Shown here one piece after another: positions 22,622 to 33,130 of a stretch of 64,000 nt of DNA. Every line of letters begins with the position of its first letter. Within the stretch, counting starts at the first letter, position 1. A model generated the notes under the pieces. It searched no databases, had not been told where the DNA came from, and saw only the letters and a list, made by a program, of their open reading frames with translations. The stretch spans positions 8,996,377 to 9,060,376 of the forward strand of contig OY811977.1 in assembly GCA_963681505.1 (NCBI GenBank). The letters run 5' to 3'. Origin of the DNA: Eunapius fragilis (taxonomy: Eukaryota; Porifera; Demospongiae; Spongillida; Spongillidae). The translations under genes and the position numbers were made by a program.

Positions 22622-22880
22622 ATGTACCTCCACCATCCCCTACACACCTACACACCTCCACCATCCCCTACACACACCTTCACCATTCTGTATAGACACC
22701 TCCACCATCACCTACACACACCTCCACCATCCCCTATATACACCACCCCTACACTCACCTCCATCATCCCCTACACACACCTCCACCATCCCATACACAC
22801 ACCTCCACCATCCCCTACAAACACCTCCACCATCCACTACACAGCTCACCATCCCCTACACACACCTCACCATCCCCTAC
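22622..22880. repeat. CA-rich 19-22-bp minisatellite in the SAM intron (copy 1)
   Basis: Tandem CACACACCTCCACCATCCCC-type units between the purine-rich array and the first SAM exon. Similar arrays lie at 41030-41300, 45420-45630 and 49400-49700, always in the matching intron or its remnant. Confidence 0.85.
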
Positions 22881-23109
22881 AACACCTCTTGCTTTTCAAA
22901 GTTTTCTTTATACTTCTCTAACTCCAAAAGTTGCAGGAGATCTGCAAGGTCTGGGGACAAGAGCACACTCACCTACACCCTCTCCATCCACACACACACC
23001 TGTCACTCCTGATAACGATCTTGCTCAACCTGAACTGATGCGGTCCTCTGTAATGTTGCTATGGAAACAATAAATTAGTTGCACATTTAATATCCACACT
23101 TAATCACTA

Positions 23110-23345
23110 TACCTTGGTCTGCTAAGGCCTGGAATGCAGTCTGCAGCAAAAGGGTTAATGAATAAAGGGGTTGATGAACATCTAACAGTATAGGGGTTAT
23201 TAAATGTCTAACAGTCAAGGGGTTAATGAGCACATAAAAGTAAAAGGGTCAGTGATGAATGCTTAGGAGGAAAGGGGTTAATGAATGCTTAGGAGTAAAG
23301 GGGTTAATGAACACCTAAGAATAAAGGGGTTAATGAATAACAAGT
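23110..23345. repeat. AAAGGGGTTAATGA-type interspersed tandem repeat
   Basis: Imperfect units of roughly 26-45 bp containing AAAGGGGTTAATGAA. It is also present at 49960-50180 in Bicaudal-C copy 3, so it is an intronic repeat of the parent gene. Confidence 0.7.
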
Positions 23346-23559
23346 CAACCAGAAGTTTAAAAACTTGTACATGTACATGTACTAGTCCCACAAACATTTT
23401 AGAAGGTAATCAAAGGGTTAATAAAAGTCATCTGGATGGTTCACCATATGCAAACCTGATGGGCTGGTTTGCCTGGTCCAACAGCCTGGCTCTCGCCTGG
23501 ACATTAACCAGTAATAATAAACCACATGCATGTGGGTGATTTGATACCACATGGTACAT

Positions 23560-23592
23560 GTACACACACACACACATACACACACACACACA

Positions 23593-23625
<33 letters not shown>
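23560..23625. repeat. (CA)n microsatellite
   Basis: CA dinucleotide run with a few TA interruptions. A corresponding run lies at about 52041-52120 in the third gene copy. Confidence 0.9.
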
Positions 23626-24106
23626 CACCCCCCATGGGTGAGAGTACAGTTATCAGAGCCATGAGACATGAGGTCATCATGCACTATGGAGTGCTACACG
23701 CCAGTCACATGACCTGAATACATGATCATGTGACCTGGACACATAAATCAAGTGGACTCACATGAGCTAATGGTTTCTGTGTCTGTCTCATGTACATCAA
23801 ACAACAACACAACAGGAAGCCAGCCCTAGTGAGGGAGGAGTGGGAGAAGGGAGGAGAGGGAGGAGGAGAGGGAGGGGGTAAATTCCCACCATCACCACCA
23901 GCACATCTCCTCCACTCATTATCAGTCGCTGTCTTGTCATCAGCACTCCTTCAATTAACCCTCGGATAATCACCATATTGCTCAGGACCCTGGAAAGTGG
24001 GTCTGGGAACTCGATCCAACCAAATGAAAGAAAATCTGTACGAAACAGCGTACTAGTCCCAAGTCTTAGCACTAGTCCCCAGTCCTAGCACTAGTAATAG
24101 TAGTAC

Positions 24107-24445
24107 TAGGACCACAGGGTTATTAAGATTAGGGGCAGCCAGAGGTTTAGGACCACAGAGTTATTAAGATTAGGGGCAGCCAGAGGTTTAGGACCATAGG
24201 GTTATTAAGATTAGGGGCAGCCAGAGGTTTAGGACCACAGGGTTATTAAGATTAGGGTTCAGGACCACAGGGTTATTAAGATTAGAGGCAGCCAGAGGTT
24301 TAGGACCACAGGGTTATTAAGATTAGGGGCAGCCAGAGGTTCAGAACCACAGGGTTAATAAGATTAGAGGCAGCCAGAGGTTTAGGACCACAGGGTTATT
24401 AAGATTAGGGGCAGCTAGAGGTTTAGGACAATAGGGTTATATGTC
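24107..24445. repeat. 41-bp minisatellite
   Basis: About eight copies with core AGGACCACAGGGTTATTAAG plus ATTAGGGGCAGCCAGAGGTTT. One unit is shortened to 24 bp. Only one or two units remain at 52165-52215 in the third gene copy, so the array expanded here or collapsed there. Confidence 0.9.
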
Positions 24446-24538
24446 TCATGTGACAATACCTAGTAAAAATTATTAATCTTTCAGGTCATATGTATTTATC
24501 ACTGGTGGAACTGGTCCATTGAAGAGTACCACTGCAGT

Positions 24539-25965
24539 CTGGGGAAGAGGTTAACAATACAATAGTAATTACACTACCCTCAACTCATCCACCTGCTACA
24601 ATCCCTAACCATGGACCAAACTACCACACATTACCACATAGGGCTTGATGAATAGCAAAAAAAAAGCAATAAAAATACTCATGAAACAAGTAACAGTTTA
24701 CTAAAACAATTCACTTGGGAGAATGGTGATGGCATATAGGATTGAGGAACAGTGGAGATGAAAAACTCACAGAAACAAGGTCATTGACTATAATATGACA
24801 ATATAATATGGGCGTAGCTGGTGGTGGTGGCGGCGAGAGTATTGCTGCTGGTTGTGCCGCCAGGAGCACTGGTGGTGCCGGCGGGGGCAGCGCTGGTGGT
24901 AGTGGTGGGGGCAGTGCTGCTGGTGGTAGTAGGAGTGGGGCTTCTGGAGGTGGCAGGGTGAAGGGGAGAGGAGTCGGATGATGTATGTCATCCTCTTCAT
25001 CCTCCGACCCCTCATTATTAAAAATAAAACAGTTAGGTCTTCTGCTGCCATCTACATGTACGTGACAGAAACAGAGAGTATGATTTAAACATTTTACCTT
25101 ATTCTTTTTTCAAGCAAGTTTACATGTGAATACTATTAAATTCTTACCTCTTTTTGCAAAGTGCAGTATAATTCAGCTTGTGCATGACTGACTTTTATAC
25201 CTGCAAAGCCGTAACATGTGAGCAGACTGTGCTATGGTCCAATTCCATCATATTAACTGGCATGTGCTAAAATTTTATTGGTCAAATTTGAAAATGCTCC
25301 AATCTAAACAAGGAGGCGTGGCCTACATGCAGTTAAGATGGATAGTGTGGGAACTCAGGAAGTGAACTACATGACAGCATGTAGATCTGGGATAACAGGG
25401 CACCATGTAGATTGATAAGGATATGTTTTCAGGTAAGTAATATATGTGGACAGGGTCTGCAGTGTTGAGTGTGGGCAGAATGTCTGATTTTTTTCACTAC
25501 ATAATTGTGAGAGTAGAAATACCTTATGGTGGCTATAACAAGTTGATTTGCAAAAGTAAAAGACTGATCATGATATGGCGGCAAGAAAGTCTGCTGTTAG
25601 TGCTGGTGGTGTGTACAATGGACGAAGCACCAATAAGTATTGAAATGTACATGAGATTGGCTTTTGTTAGGTGAATACCACACTTTTGCATGTACCATGA
25701 ATTGTTGTGCACGTCACCAACATGGATTAAAAATTGCAGCTTGCAAAAACACCACATACATAAATGAAGTATTTACATTGGCCAGGGGAGCAGGTCCCCC
25801 ATATATCTCTGTTGGTTTGCAGCGATATATGTATTATCCACTCAAAGGTGGCCCTTGGGGAGTGAACAACAGTGTGCTCAATACATGGTAGTAGGAACTG
25901 CTCATACAGGCTATAATGAAAGTACATGTAGCAGTATACCATACAAGGAACATTAATAGGCGACA
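24539..25965. other. Region between Bicaudal-C copy 1 and zinc-finger copy C
   Basis: Bases 24560-24760 match 38230-38460 and 52230-52450, the common flank of these units. At about 24800-25050 the minus strand can be read as an acidic stretch (NNEGSEDEEDD) followed by a Pro/Ala-rich low-complexity run. It could be an N-terminal exon of the Bicaudal-C-like gene, but this is weak. Nothing else is recognised. Confidence 0.35.
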
Positions 25966-26826
25966 TTAAATAATATGTTCGCAATACTTCAGGTGATTCT
26001 TTAAGCTGCTCTTGTAAAGAAATGATCTGTGGCATGCTCTGTTCTTGCATTTCAACTTCTCATCACTATGTATTCGGCTGTGGGCCTTTAAGGAACGTTG
26101 TAACTTGAATGATTTTTGACAAAAACAAATAAATGGCTTCTCCCCAGTATGAGTAAGCATGTGTGTTTTCAGGATCGACTGTCGTGAAAATGTCTTTCCA
26201 CATTGTTCACACTGATGTGGCTTCTCCCCTGTATGAGTGAGCATGTGTGTTTTCAGGTGTGACTGTTGAGAAAATGTCTTTCCACATTGTTCACACTGAT
26301 GTGGCTTCTCCCCTGTATGAGTGAGCATATGTATTTTCAGGTGCGACTGTTGAGAAAATGTCTTTCCACATTGTTCACACTGATGTGGCTTCTCCCCTGT
26401 ATGAGTGAACATGTGTGTTGTCAGGGTTGACTGTTGAGAAAATGTCTTTCCACATTGTTCACACTGATGTGGCTTCTCCCCTGTATGAGTGAGCATATGT
26501 ATTTTCAGGTGCGACTGTTGAGAAAATGTCTTTCCACATTGTTCACACTGATGTGGCTTCTCCCCTGTATGAGTGAGCATGTGTGTTTTCAGGTGTGACT
26601 GTAATGAAAATGTCTTTCCACATTGCTCACACTGATGTGGCTTCTCCCCTGTATGAGTGAGCATGTGTGTTTTCAGGTTTGACTGTTGTGAAAATGTCTT
26701 TCCACATTGTCCACACTGGTGTGGCTTCTCCCCTGTATGAGTGAGCATGTGTGTTTTCAGGTGTGACTGTCGCAAAAATGTCTTTCCACATTGTTCACAC
26801 TGATGTGGCCTCTCTCTACCTGCCAT
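25966..26826 (-). CDS. C2H2 zinc-finger protein, copy C (10 fingers)
   Basis: An intact 286-residue frame with eight canonical TGEKP-linked fingers, a divergent ninth (FICFCQKSFKLQ) and the atypical tenth (CKNRACHRSF). It starts MAGRERP. Contact helices include RQSHLKT, QQSNLKT, LQSHLKT, QQSHLKI, QQSTLTT and RQSILKT. His at helix position 3 is common here and absent from copy A. It is presumably a nuclear DNA-binding protein with a target different from copy A. Its left flank (CAACAGTGTGCTCAATACATGGTA) is shared with copies D and E but not with A and B, so the five copies fall into two groups. Confidence 0.85.
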   Translation of the reverse strand: MAGRERPHQCEQCGKTFLRQSHLKTHMLTHTGEKPHQCGQCGKTFSQQSNLKTHMLTHTGEKPHQCEQCGKTFSLQSHLKTHMLTHTGEKPHQCEQCGKTFSQQSHLKIHMLTHTGEKPHQCEQCGKTFSQQSTLTTHMFTHTGEKPHQCEQCGKTFSQQSHLKIHMLTHTGEKPHQCEQCGKTFSQQSHLKTHMLTHTGEKPHQCEQCGKTFSRQSILKTHMLTHTGEKPFICFCQKSFKLQRSLKAHSRIHSDEKLKCKNRACHRSFLYKSSLKNHLKYCEHII

Positions 26827-26933
26827 TAAAGCAGTGTGATCTGCATATGATCAAAATGGGTCAGTGATGACACAACAATCACACATCACTCTGATCCAAA
26901 CTCCCAAACTAAATGTGTTGGTATAATAATAAT

Positions 26934-28260
26934 CAGGGATTTATCTGACTTTTATTTATGATGGTGGTTAGAAAGGGCACAGGTGGGTTATGACAACCAT
27001 GGAAGTTATAATGTATGCCAGAATTCAATTTTGCACAAGCTACATGTATAAACAACAGCATACACAAATTGAATTCCAGTGTTCACATCACATAGTGATG
27101 CACAGTTGATGCTAAACTATTTTATGCTGAAATTACGCCATAGGAAAAAATACTCCATTAATACATTTCCTATATTCCTCGAGGATCAGGAATATCCGGT
27201 CTCTCCATTTTACATAAAGGTAGGTGTGGTTACGTCAAACTAGAATGTAGCCATTTATGCAACACCACTGCATATTATAGTACAGTACTGGTGACAAAAA
27301 AGTAAACGTGACGTATGTGTATAGCATTTATGTGTGACACTACTTTGAAATGTGCATTGTCATACCAACGCAAACTAAGGCCTGAAATCTGTTGTGCAGG
27401 AGCTTCAATGGTTAACTGATCGCGAGAATTAAATAACCATCTCAACCAATTCCATTTTAACCGCTTCAACCAGTTGTTAAAATCACAACCGACCTATTGT
27501 AAGCTCTAGGTGTCACCTAGCAACATTGCTGGGCATAAGAAAACAATAAACGGACGACAGTAAACAACGGAGTGAAGAAGGCTGGTGATATTTACTTTAT
27601 GATATAATATTAGCAACAAGTAGATGCCTTAGGACGTGGTGGGATCTTAGGGACCATCTTTTTCGGCAGGTGGCAAGGCGTCCCAATGATTATGGATAAA
27701 GTGAAACCGGATATAACAGGTTGTTTCAAAACGTACAACCTCAACTGACTGATGATATTTTAAACAATCACCATAACCGACTATTGAATTTTAATAACCT
27801 CTTGCAACTGGCTTTTTAACAGGTTTCAAGCTTCAACACAAACGCTACTCTCACACTTTATCCACGCTGTAGATTTATTCATTTCACATAAACAGGACAG
27901 ACGTTATAACATCTCACAGACTAAGTGCTCAGGTGTGATTGGTCTATCATGGCACATGGATGTTGCATAACTCTGTTTTAAAATGCTATACATGCTAAAA
28001 ATGCTACGCAAACAAATACATGTACCTTTCTGTGACCAATAATGTTTTTAAATATTATATTAAATACTAGTAAGAATTCGAGGCGCAGAGGGGTTTGTAT
28101 GGCAGTGAAATTATTCATAGATCTAACCATCAATACAATCACACAGCACATTGAAACAATCATGCCAACTGGAGAGAAAGTGATTAACTATAAAAAGCGG
28201 TACCACCTAATATTCACAGGTGGGTAAGCCCAAACGTTACGGGTGGGGCTGAAAAATACG
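26934..28260. repeat. CAGGGATTTATCT element (copy 2) and diverged flank
   Basis: Matches 13234-14319 over most of its length with insertions and deletions. The left end CAGGGATTTATCTGAC is kept, while the right end is degraded near 28245-28260. No gene is seen. Confidence 0.5.
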
Positions 28261-28893
28261 TGATCATATGCTCTGTCTGTCAACGCCAAAAGCAACAAAA
28301 TTTGCCATACTCCAATAGAGGTAATGTGATCACATGCCCACACATGACCACTATCTATAACGGTATGTTCAAAATCTGTAGGACAAAGACTAAGGCACAG
28401 TTCAATCACTTGTTAGTACTGAGGCTTATAAGGTTCGATCCATATGATCAAAACAGGTACAACCGTTAACAGACACGTAGCATTAATGCATGGGTAAAAG
28501 TGTCTGCCGCTATTTTGTTCCAGGTGGGAAGAGCCCAGAACAGCTGTTGTGGCACACAGGAGCAAATTAGGAATGAAATGATGGCTAATTCTCTCAAATA
28601 CATATGAGTACACGAGCACCATGGGTACAGCCAGTTAAATTGCATTAATTATTCATAGCTTCCACTGCGTAGCCTCTATGCATAATAAATAATAAAAAAG
28701 GTTGATAGGTGAAGAGTATGATTTTACTTCATGTTTCCATTTCTTCATACAAGTGTAGCTTGAGGCCTTTAGGTGGGGATTGACTAAGATTTTTGCCCCA
28801 GATGTGGAGGATTTGAGAAAGTACCACGTGCTTCATGAGAAATATACGCGACATAAGTGGGCCGGGGATTTCATCGGTTAGGAGTACAGTGGG
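28261..28893. other. Non-coding duplicated flank
   Basis: Contains sequence related to 14330-14600 and 62835-63020, partly inverted near 28700-28760. It includes an AT-rich stretch with several in-frame stops and no recognised gene. Confidence 0.4.
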
Positions 28894-29170
28894 GCATTTG
28901 AAAACTGCAATCGTCAAATCCTCACATTCTCTCCACCTGTGCCCGCACTGGGAGACCATTGATAGGTGCATTACATACATTGGTTGTGTACTAGCATTGC
29001 GCGAAATGCATTTGCAAAACGAATCACCTACCGAATTTAAAAAAATCACGCAAACAGTTCTCTGTTTATTTACGGAGGCTATTTTCCCTAACCTTAACAC
29101 TTTTAATCAACGCACTCACCTAATAGAATCGAGTAGAACGTGGATGAATTCCAAATGTTGCGCATTTATT
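28894..29170. repeat. Duplicated module M (copy 3)
   Basis: Same GAAAACTGCAATCGTCAAAT module as at 3862 and 16093, ending in TGAATTCCAAATGTTGCGCA. It is followed by a short Mutator-like MITE and then by the non-autonomous P-type element. Confidence 0.8.
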
Positions 29171-29261
29171 TGATACGCAATAAATTAATTGACCTTCGTA
29201 ACAAAAATTGATTACGTCATGCTCTTTTCAACTTCCTTGGCAACAGACGTGAGCTTCCTGG

Positions 29262-29336
29262 TCTCGTACCCAGACCACACTTGCATATGTAATGTAACCA
29301 TCCGCAGCTGCGAGTATGGTCTGGGTACAAGACTTC
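29262..29336. mobile_element. Short Mutator-like MITE with 11-bp TSD
   Basis: The left end TCTCGTACCCAGACC and the right GGTCTGGGTACAAGA are inverted. The 11-bp direct repeat GAGCTTCCTGG flanks the 75-bp insert (29251-29261 and 29337-29347). A duplication of 9-11 bp suggests a Mutator-type origin. Confidence 0.6.
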
Positions 29337-29483
29337 GAGCTTCCTGGGTTGTAACAAATTCCGGTTATGTTCTACTTTCCCTGGTTAGGGGAGGATATAG
29401 ATGGAAAGCGTGGGGTTTGTGTTGTGCGGGGGGGGGGGGGGGGGGGGGGGTTGTGGTTTCGCGGGGTGTGTGGTGGGAATGAG

Positions 29484-30348
29484 CAGAGATAATATATAGA
29501 GGGATTGGAAACGAGCCAATTATCGCTAGGTAACGCCTGCCATCCGCACTTGAATCCTTAGAAGTGGACCGACCAGTACGCGTATAACCAATACATTATT
29601 TCTGTGAGTATCAAACGCCGCAGGTTCTCGATCCAAAGAAGTAGTGACACTAAGCCCCGGAGGCACATGTTCAGCGACTAGCTGGCGTGGAATTGAAACA
29701 AGCTGTGTACGAGCGTAGCTGCGGAGACGCTTCTCGTTCTCGTCCTAATCGAAATATATCTTTTCCCATCACCTTTGAAAACATGCACACACTCACATAC
29801 GCGTTTGTAGCTCATTTAAATACGGTCACGCCACTTATTAACCATCTAGTGATGAGGAAAGCCAGGTCTGTATTACGTAGCGCGCACTGAATAGACGAAA
29901 CTGTCGGACAAAGAAAGTATACCCAAAATCACGTCGTAGATGTTTGGTAAGGCCGATGTACAAAAGAATACCCCCACGCCACCCCTCACACTTATTGCAT
30001 TACATATTCCGAGTTTCGTTAAAACACCTGCTGTGACTGAGCAGATACTGTCGGACAAAAAACTGCCCTCCCCCCGTAACACATTTTGTACGAAATACAT
30101 TTATAACAATGCAACGGAACATAATTAGACGCCAAAAATGATAACACAGATGGGGCATGCCTGAACGAATTCGATTCCTATGACAAATCGTGTTCTGGTG
30201 GCCAGGTAGTCTTCTTTTTCTACTTCGCCCACTTTCTTACGCCCGCCTAAAAGGTGCGAATCACACGGTGTCGGATGAATTATATGCACTGCCCAGCCAA
30301 AGTATTACGCACGTGACGCGTTTCCAATCCCTCTATATATTATCTCTG
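29484..30348 (-). mobile_element. Non-autonomous P-type element with 7-bp TSD
   Basis: The left end CAGAGATAATATATAGAGGG and the right end are exact inverted copies for about 30 bp. The target duplication is GAATGAG (29477-29483 and 30349-30355). Its right subterminal sequence, read in reverse, aligns with the left subterminal of the P element at 4316; its left aligns with that element's right end. It is therefore in the opposite orientation. Length is 865 bp, with no transposase exon visible. Short frames inside have no recognised homology. It could be mobilised by the transposase at 4809-9027. Confidence 0.85.
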
Positions 30349-31062
30349 GAATGAGGTTTTGTTTTAGGAATAGCTGGACTTTGTTTAGCTTAGTTTAGGG
30401 TTCAGTAAGGGGTAAGGAAGGTTGTGAGTTGTGGTAAGAGGGGTTGCTTGGTTCTGAATTAACATACACAGTCGCTCCTTCCATTTCAATGAATATTATT
30501 GCGGAAGCTTTCGATGCCTAATTACGAAAACGCATGCAGATGCGTGGAAACTAGCTCTATGAATATTATTAACTTGCCTATGGCGCACAAGTATGTGAGA
30601 AACAAATAATCAACTTTGCATGGCCTGATAACTACGGGTTTGAAAGAGGGGGTTGCAATCCCCCCCCCCCCCCCCCCCCCCCCTTGGTCATGGATCCGCC
30701 ACTGCCTGTGGCGACAGATCTAATTTCTGATGTCATAATATAGATTGATAACGGCGTTCGATCTAGAAGATAACAGTTGTACTGTTGTTTGGTTAGGAGC
30801 CCCTAATTCATTATTGGGGGAATCGAGACCCCTCACCCCCCCCCCTCCCTACTTCCCCCGCCACTGTCTGCATGTAGTCGGTCCTCCCATAGATACTTTA
30901 GAGAAAGTATCTATGGTCTCTAAAGTAAATTAATATGGTCCTCGTAAACGCATGATGATAGGTGGTGAATAAAGTCAGTGAATAATTCAGCCTTTCTACC
31001 ATCATGCTCCTAGATGCATGCGCTTGCACGCACTCCACAGTCTCTCAATACCTTGGGTCCGG
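30349..31062. other. Unassigned region with half of a hAT-like MITE
   Basis: A poly-C run at about 30660-30682 is followed by GGATCCGCCACTG, a typical right end of the hAT-like MITEs here. No matching left end was found. Bases 30950-31060 belong to module M (CTCCACAGTCTCTCAATACC). Confidence 0.4.
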
Positions 31063-31084
31063 CAGAGATAATATATTATCTCTG
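31063..31084. mobile_element. P-type excision footprint or minimal remnant 1
   Basis: A perfect 22-bp palindrome made of two outward-facing P-type ends (CAGAGATAATA and its complement), flanked by GGTCCGG on both sides (31056-31062 and 31085-31091). Paralogues of this site near 40330 and 36530 lack it. Nothing lies between the two ends. Confidence 0.85.
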
Positions 31085-31419
31085 GGTCCGGTATGAGCGC
31101 GAGCGCCTGTCTGCGGCCACAAAGCGCGAGTGGACTGGGGACGAGTGTTTACCTAGCCCCAGTCCTATACTGATACGTCCACAGGTCGTGTGATTCAAGG
31201 GTGTGCAGTGCAGTTTTCTTTGCTAACCATATATAAGGTACAATGTTGACATAAGCCATTCCACCCTGGATCAAAATCCAAGGGTGGGAACACAAAACTT
31301 TTCCCTCTGGTCTGTCTGGCTTGGAAGCTTAAGACTAGGGACTAGGACAAAGTGAGGTAGTATCTATAAACATGCCAATATTAATTTCAACATGGTGATT
31401 TGTATCCATTGCTACTGTA

Positions 31420-31700
31420 CAGAGGCGGATCCGGGGAGAGGGGGGGGGGGGGGTGCAACCCCCCCCGCCCCCCTTTCAAACCTGTAATGAATTATTATCA
31501 TTAAGAATTATTGCGAAGTAAAGATGGCTGAATTTCGGAATACAACTGCAGCTCTGCGAGCAAACAAACGGCAAGGCAGTATCATGACGTTATGTACTGT
31601 TGTGCGCATAACATAATTAAAAAGCGTTGGCTCCGCCCCAGACCCCCTCCTCCGCTTCATGAATATTAATTAGCACCCCCCCTTTTCTGATCCGCCCCTG
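31420..31700. mobile_element. hAT-like MITE (CAGAGGCGGATCC ends, 5-bp TSD CTGTA)
   Basis: The ends CAGAGGCGGATCCGGGG and TCTGATCCGCCCCTG are inverted. The duplication CTGTA lies at 31415-31419 and 31701-31705. Paralogous module copies read GCTACTGTACGTGTAG without the insert. It carries no gene. Confidence 0.85.
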
Positions 31701-31892
31701 CTGTACGCATAACTACAACGTAAGTATTGTAATGACTGATTACATAACACACTGCAATCATGAAACTAAATTGAAGCAAACTTTATTTTGATGATGATTC
31801 AGTTACATTATTAAAAAGGGAGTGGGGGCCGTGGTTAGGGGTGGGGTCAAAAAAGTGACCGGGGCATAACTAGTCAATGTCCGACGTTGGTA

Positions 31893-32035
31893 TCAGATTA
31901 TGGTGGCCATGTTGTTCACATCTTCATACTTTGGCTGGCCCCACACATACCGCCCATGGTTGCCATGGTTGCCATGCGACCCATGGACACTACCCGGGAA
32001 GAGGTGGGAGGCAGTACTATGGGTGGAACCTACTT
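31893..32035 (-). pseudogene. Isolated Bicaudal-C terminal-exon copy
   Basis: Corresponds to the terminal exon at 21379-21488, 36877-37009 and 43997-44127, ending in WGQPKYEDVNNMATII. It has an internal 9-bp repeat (GGTTGCCAT duplicated). The SAM exon that should follow to the right is replaced by GT-rich simple sequence from about 32180. This copy therefore lacks the rest of the gene. Confidence 0.65.
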
Positions 32036-32178
32036 GACGTAACGATGGAAGGAGGCTGAGGCTGTGACCTCCGTCTCTTAATGTCTGTGTGTGTGAGAGT
32101 GTGTGTATGTGTGTATGTGTGTGTGTACGTGTGGCATTTGATGTGTGTTGTATGGAAGTAAGCATTTCAAAAATCCAA

Positions 32179-32179
<1 letters not shown>

Positions 32180-32212
<33 letters not shown>

Positions 32213-32340
32213 AGGGCTTACACTAGTGTGTGTGTGCAGAGGGCTTACACTAGTGTGTGTGTACAGGTGTCTACACTTTGTGTGAGTATGAGTGTGAAGT
32301 GTGTGTATGTGTGAGTGTACAATGATGTGTTGTGTGCTTA
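32180..32340. repeat. (GT)n and TG-rich simple repeats
   Basis: A pure GT run at about 32180-32208 is followed by duplicated CAGAGGGCTTACACTAGTGT units. It replaces the SAM exon position of this gene copy. Confidence 0.8.
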
Positions 32341-32663
32341 CACAGTAGTGGTGTGTGTGAAGACAAAAGAAGGTGTGGTGTGAGGGGAGGGAGGGTTGAT
32401 GAGTAGGTGAGTATAGTATCAACTAGTGTAAGGAGTGCAGCTCTAGGCACACCTAAACTAATCAGCCATTTAAAATTTCTCTTTGCAGCCTTGCAGGCCT
32501 CCACAGTAGCGCCATTACTTTGATGGTGTTGATGTGGATTAACGATTGTACTCCTCAGGCTCTAGTTAGGTCAGTGCACGGGAGTGTACATAGCCAAGCG
32601 ACCAAAGTTTCTGAAAGTTAGTATCCTGGTAATGAGATTGCCTCAAGGGACCAAGACCCTGAA

Positions 32664-32818
32664 CAGGGGCGGATACAGGGTTTTCCAAAAGGGGGGGTTG
32701 AGACCCGCGATACAAAATGCGGGGGGGAGGGCTGTTTAGTAGAAGAGGGGGCGTTACCGTATATGAAAGGGGGGGTTGCAACCCCCAAACCCCCCCCCCC
32801 CGCCTGGATCCGCCTCTG
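32664..32818. mobile_element. hAT-like MITE (CAGGGGCGGATAC ends, 5-bp TSD CTGAA)
   Basis: The ends CAGGGGCGGATACAGG and CCTGGATCCGCCTCTG are inverted. CTGAA flanks both sides (32659-32663 and 32819-32823). It is only 155 bp long, with no gene. Confidence 0.85.
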
Positions 32819-32876
32819 CTGAAGAAGGGTAGTGCTTTTGAAAATCGTTACGCACTGTGCTGCTACGAACCCGAAA

Positions 32877-32900
32877 CAGAGATAATATATATTATCTCTG
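32877..32900. mobile_element. P-type excision footprint or minimal remnant 2
   Basis: A perfect 24-bp palindrome built from two opposed P-type ends (CAGAGATAATAT and complement), flanked by CCCGAAA on both sides (32870-32876 and 32901-32907). The base outside each repeat differs between sides, so the duplication is 7 bp. Confidence 0.85.
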
Positions 32901-33130
32901 CCCGAAATGACGCTGAAAACAAGACCGGCGTATAAAAGATAAACGATGTAAAGTCGCGCATCGGTTATTGCACGCAGTCCACCAAAGACCAGATACGGCC
33001 AATGCTCCAAAAAGGTCAAAGGTCCTAATAGTCGCACGACAAAGCGTCTCGTACATGTTTCTCGCCCATTAGTTCGTAAACTAAGATACACTCCTCGCTT
33101 CCCTCCGCAAACCACAGCATCGTATTTTAT

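Larger units (their letters stand above)
21379..24538 (-). pseudogene. Bicaudal-C-like gene, copy 1 (KH and SAM exons, internally deleted)
   Basis: Minus-strand exons: about 24538-24483 (TAVVLFNGPVPPVINTYD); 24035 to about 23886, a KH exon with WIEFPDP, NMVIIRGLIEGV and TRQRLI; 23496 to about 23450 (ARARLLDQANQPIRFA); 22950-22886 and 21717-21621, which join in phase into a SAM domain (ELEKYKENFEKQE, then VDFTTFLTMTEEDLKEIG and GARRKLQ); and a terminal exon 21488-21379. Bicaudal-C is a cytoplasmic RNA-binding regulator with KH repeats and a self-associating SAM domain. KH1, KH2 and the linker exons are missing here. Sequence at 23450 jumps from the equivalent of 50.27 kb to that of 51.94 kb in copy 3, so a deletion removed the linker. 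It is probably non-functional, though some exons may still be spliced. Confidence 0.7.

Noticed and set aside
21593..22664. Two further Pro/Ser/His frames of over 300 codons
   Set aside because: Same minisatellite artefact. Only the short SAM and terminal exons within them are supported.
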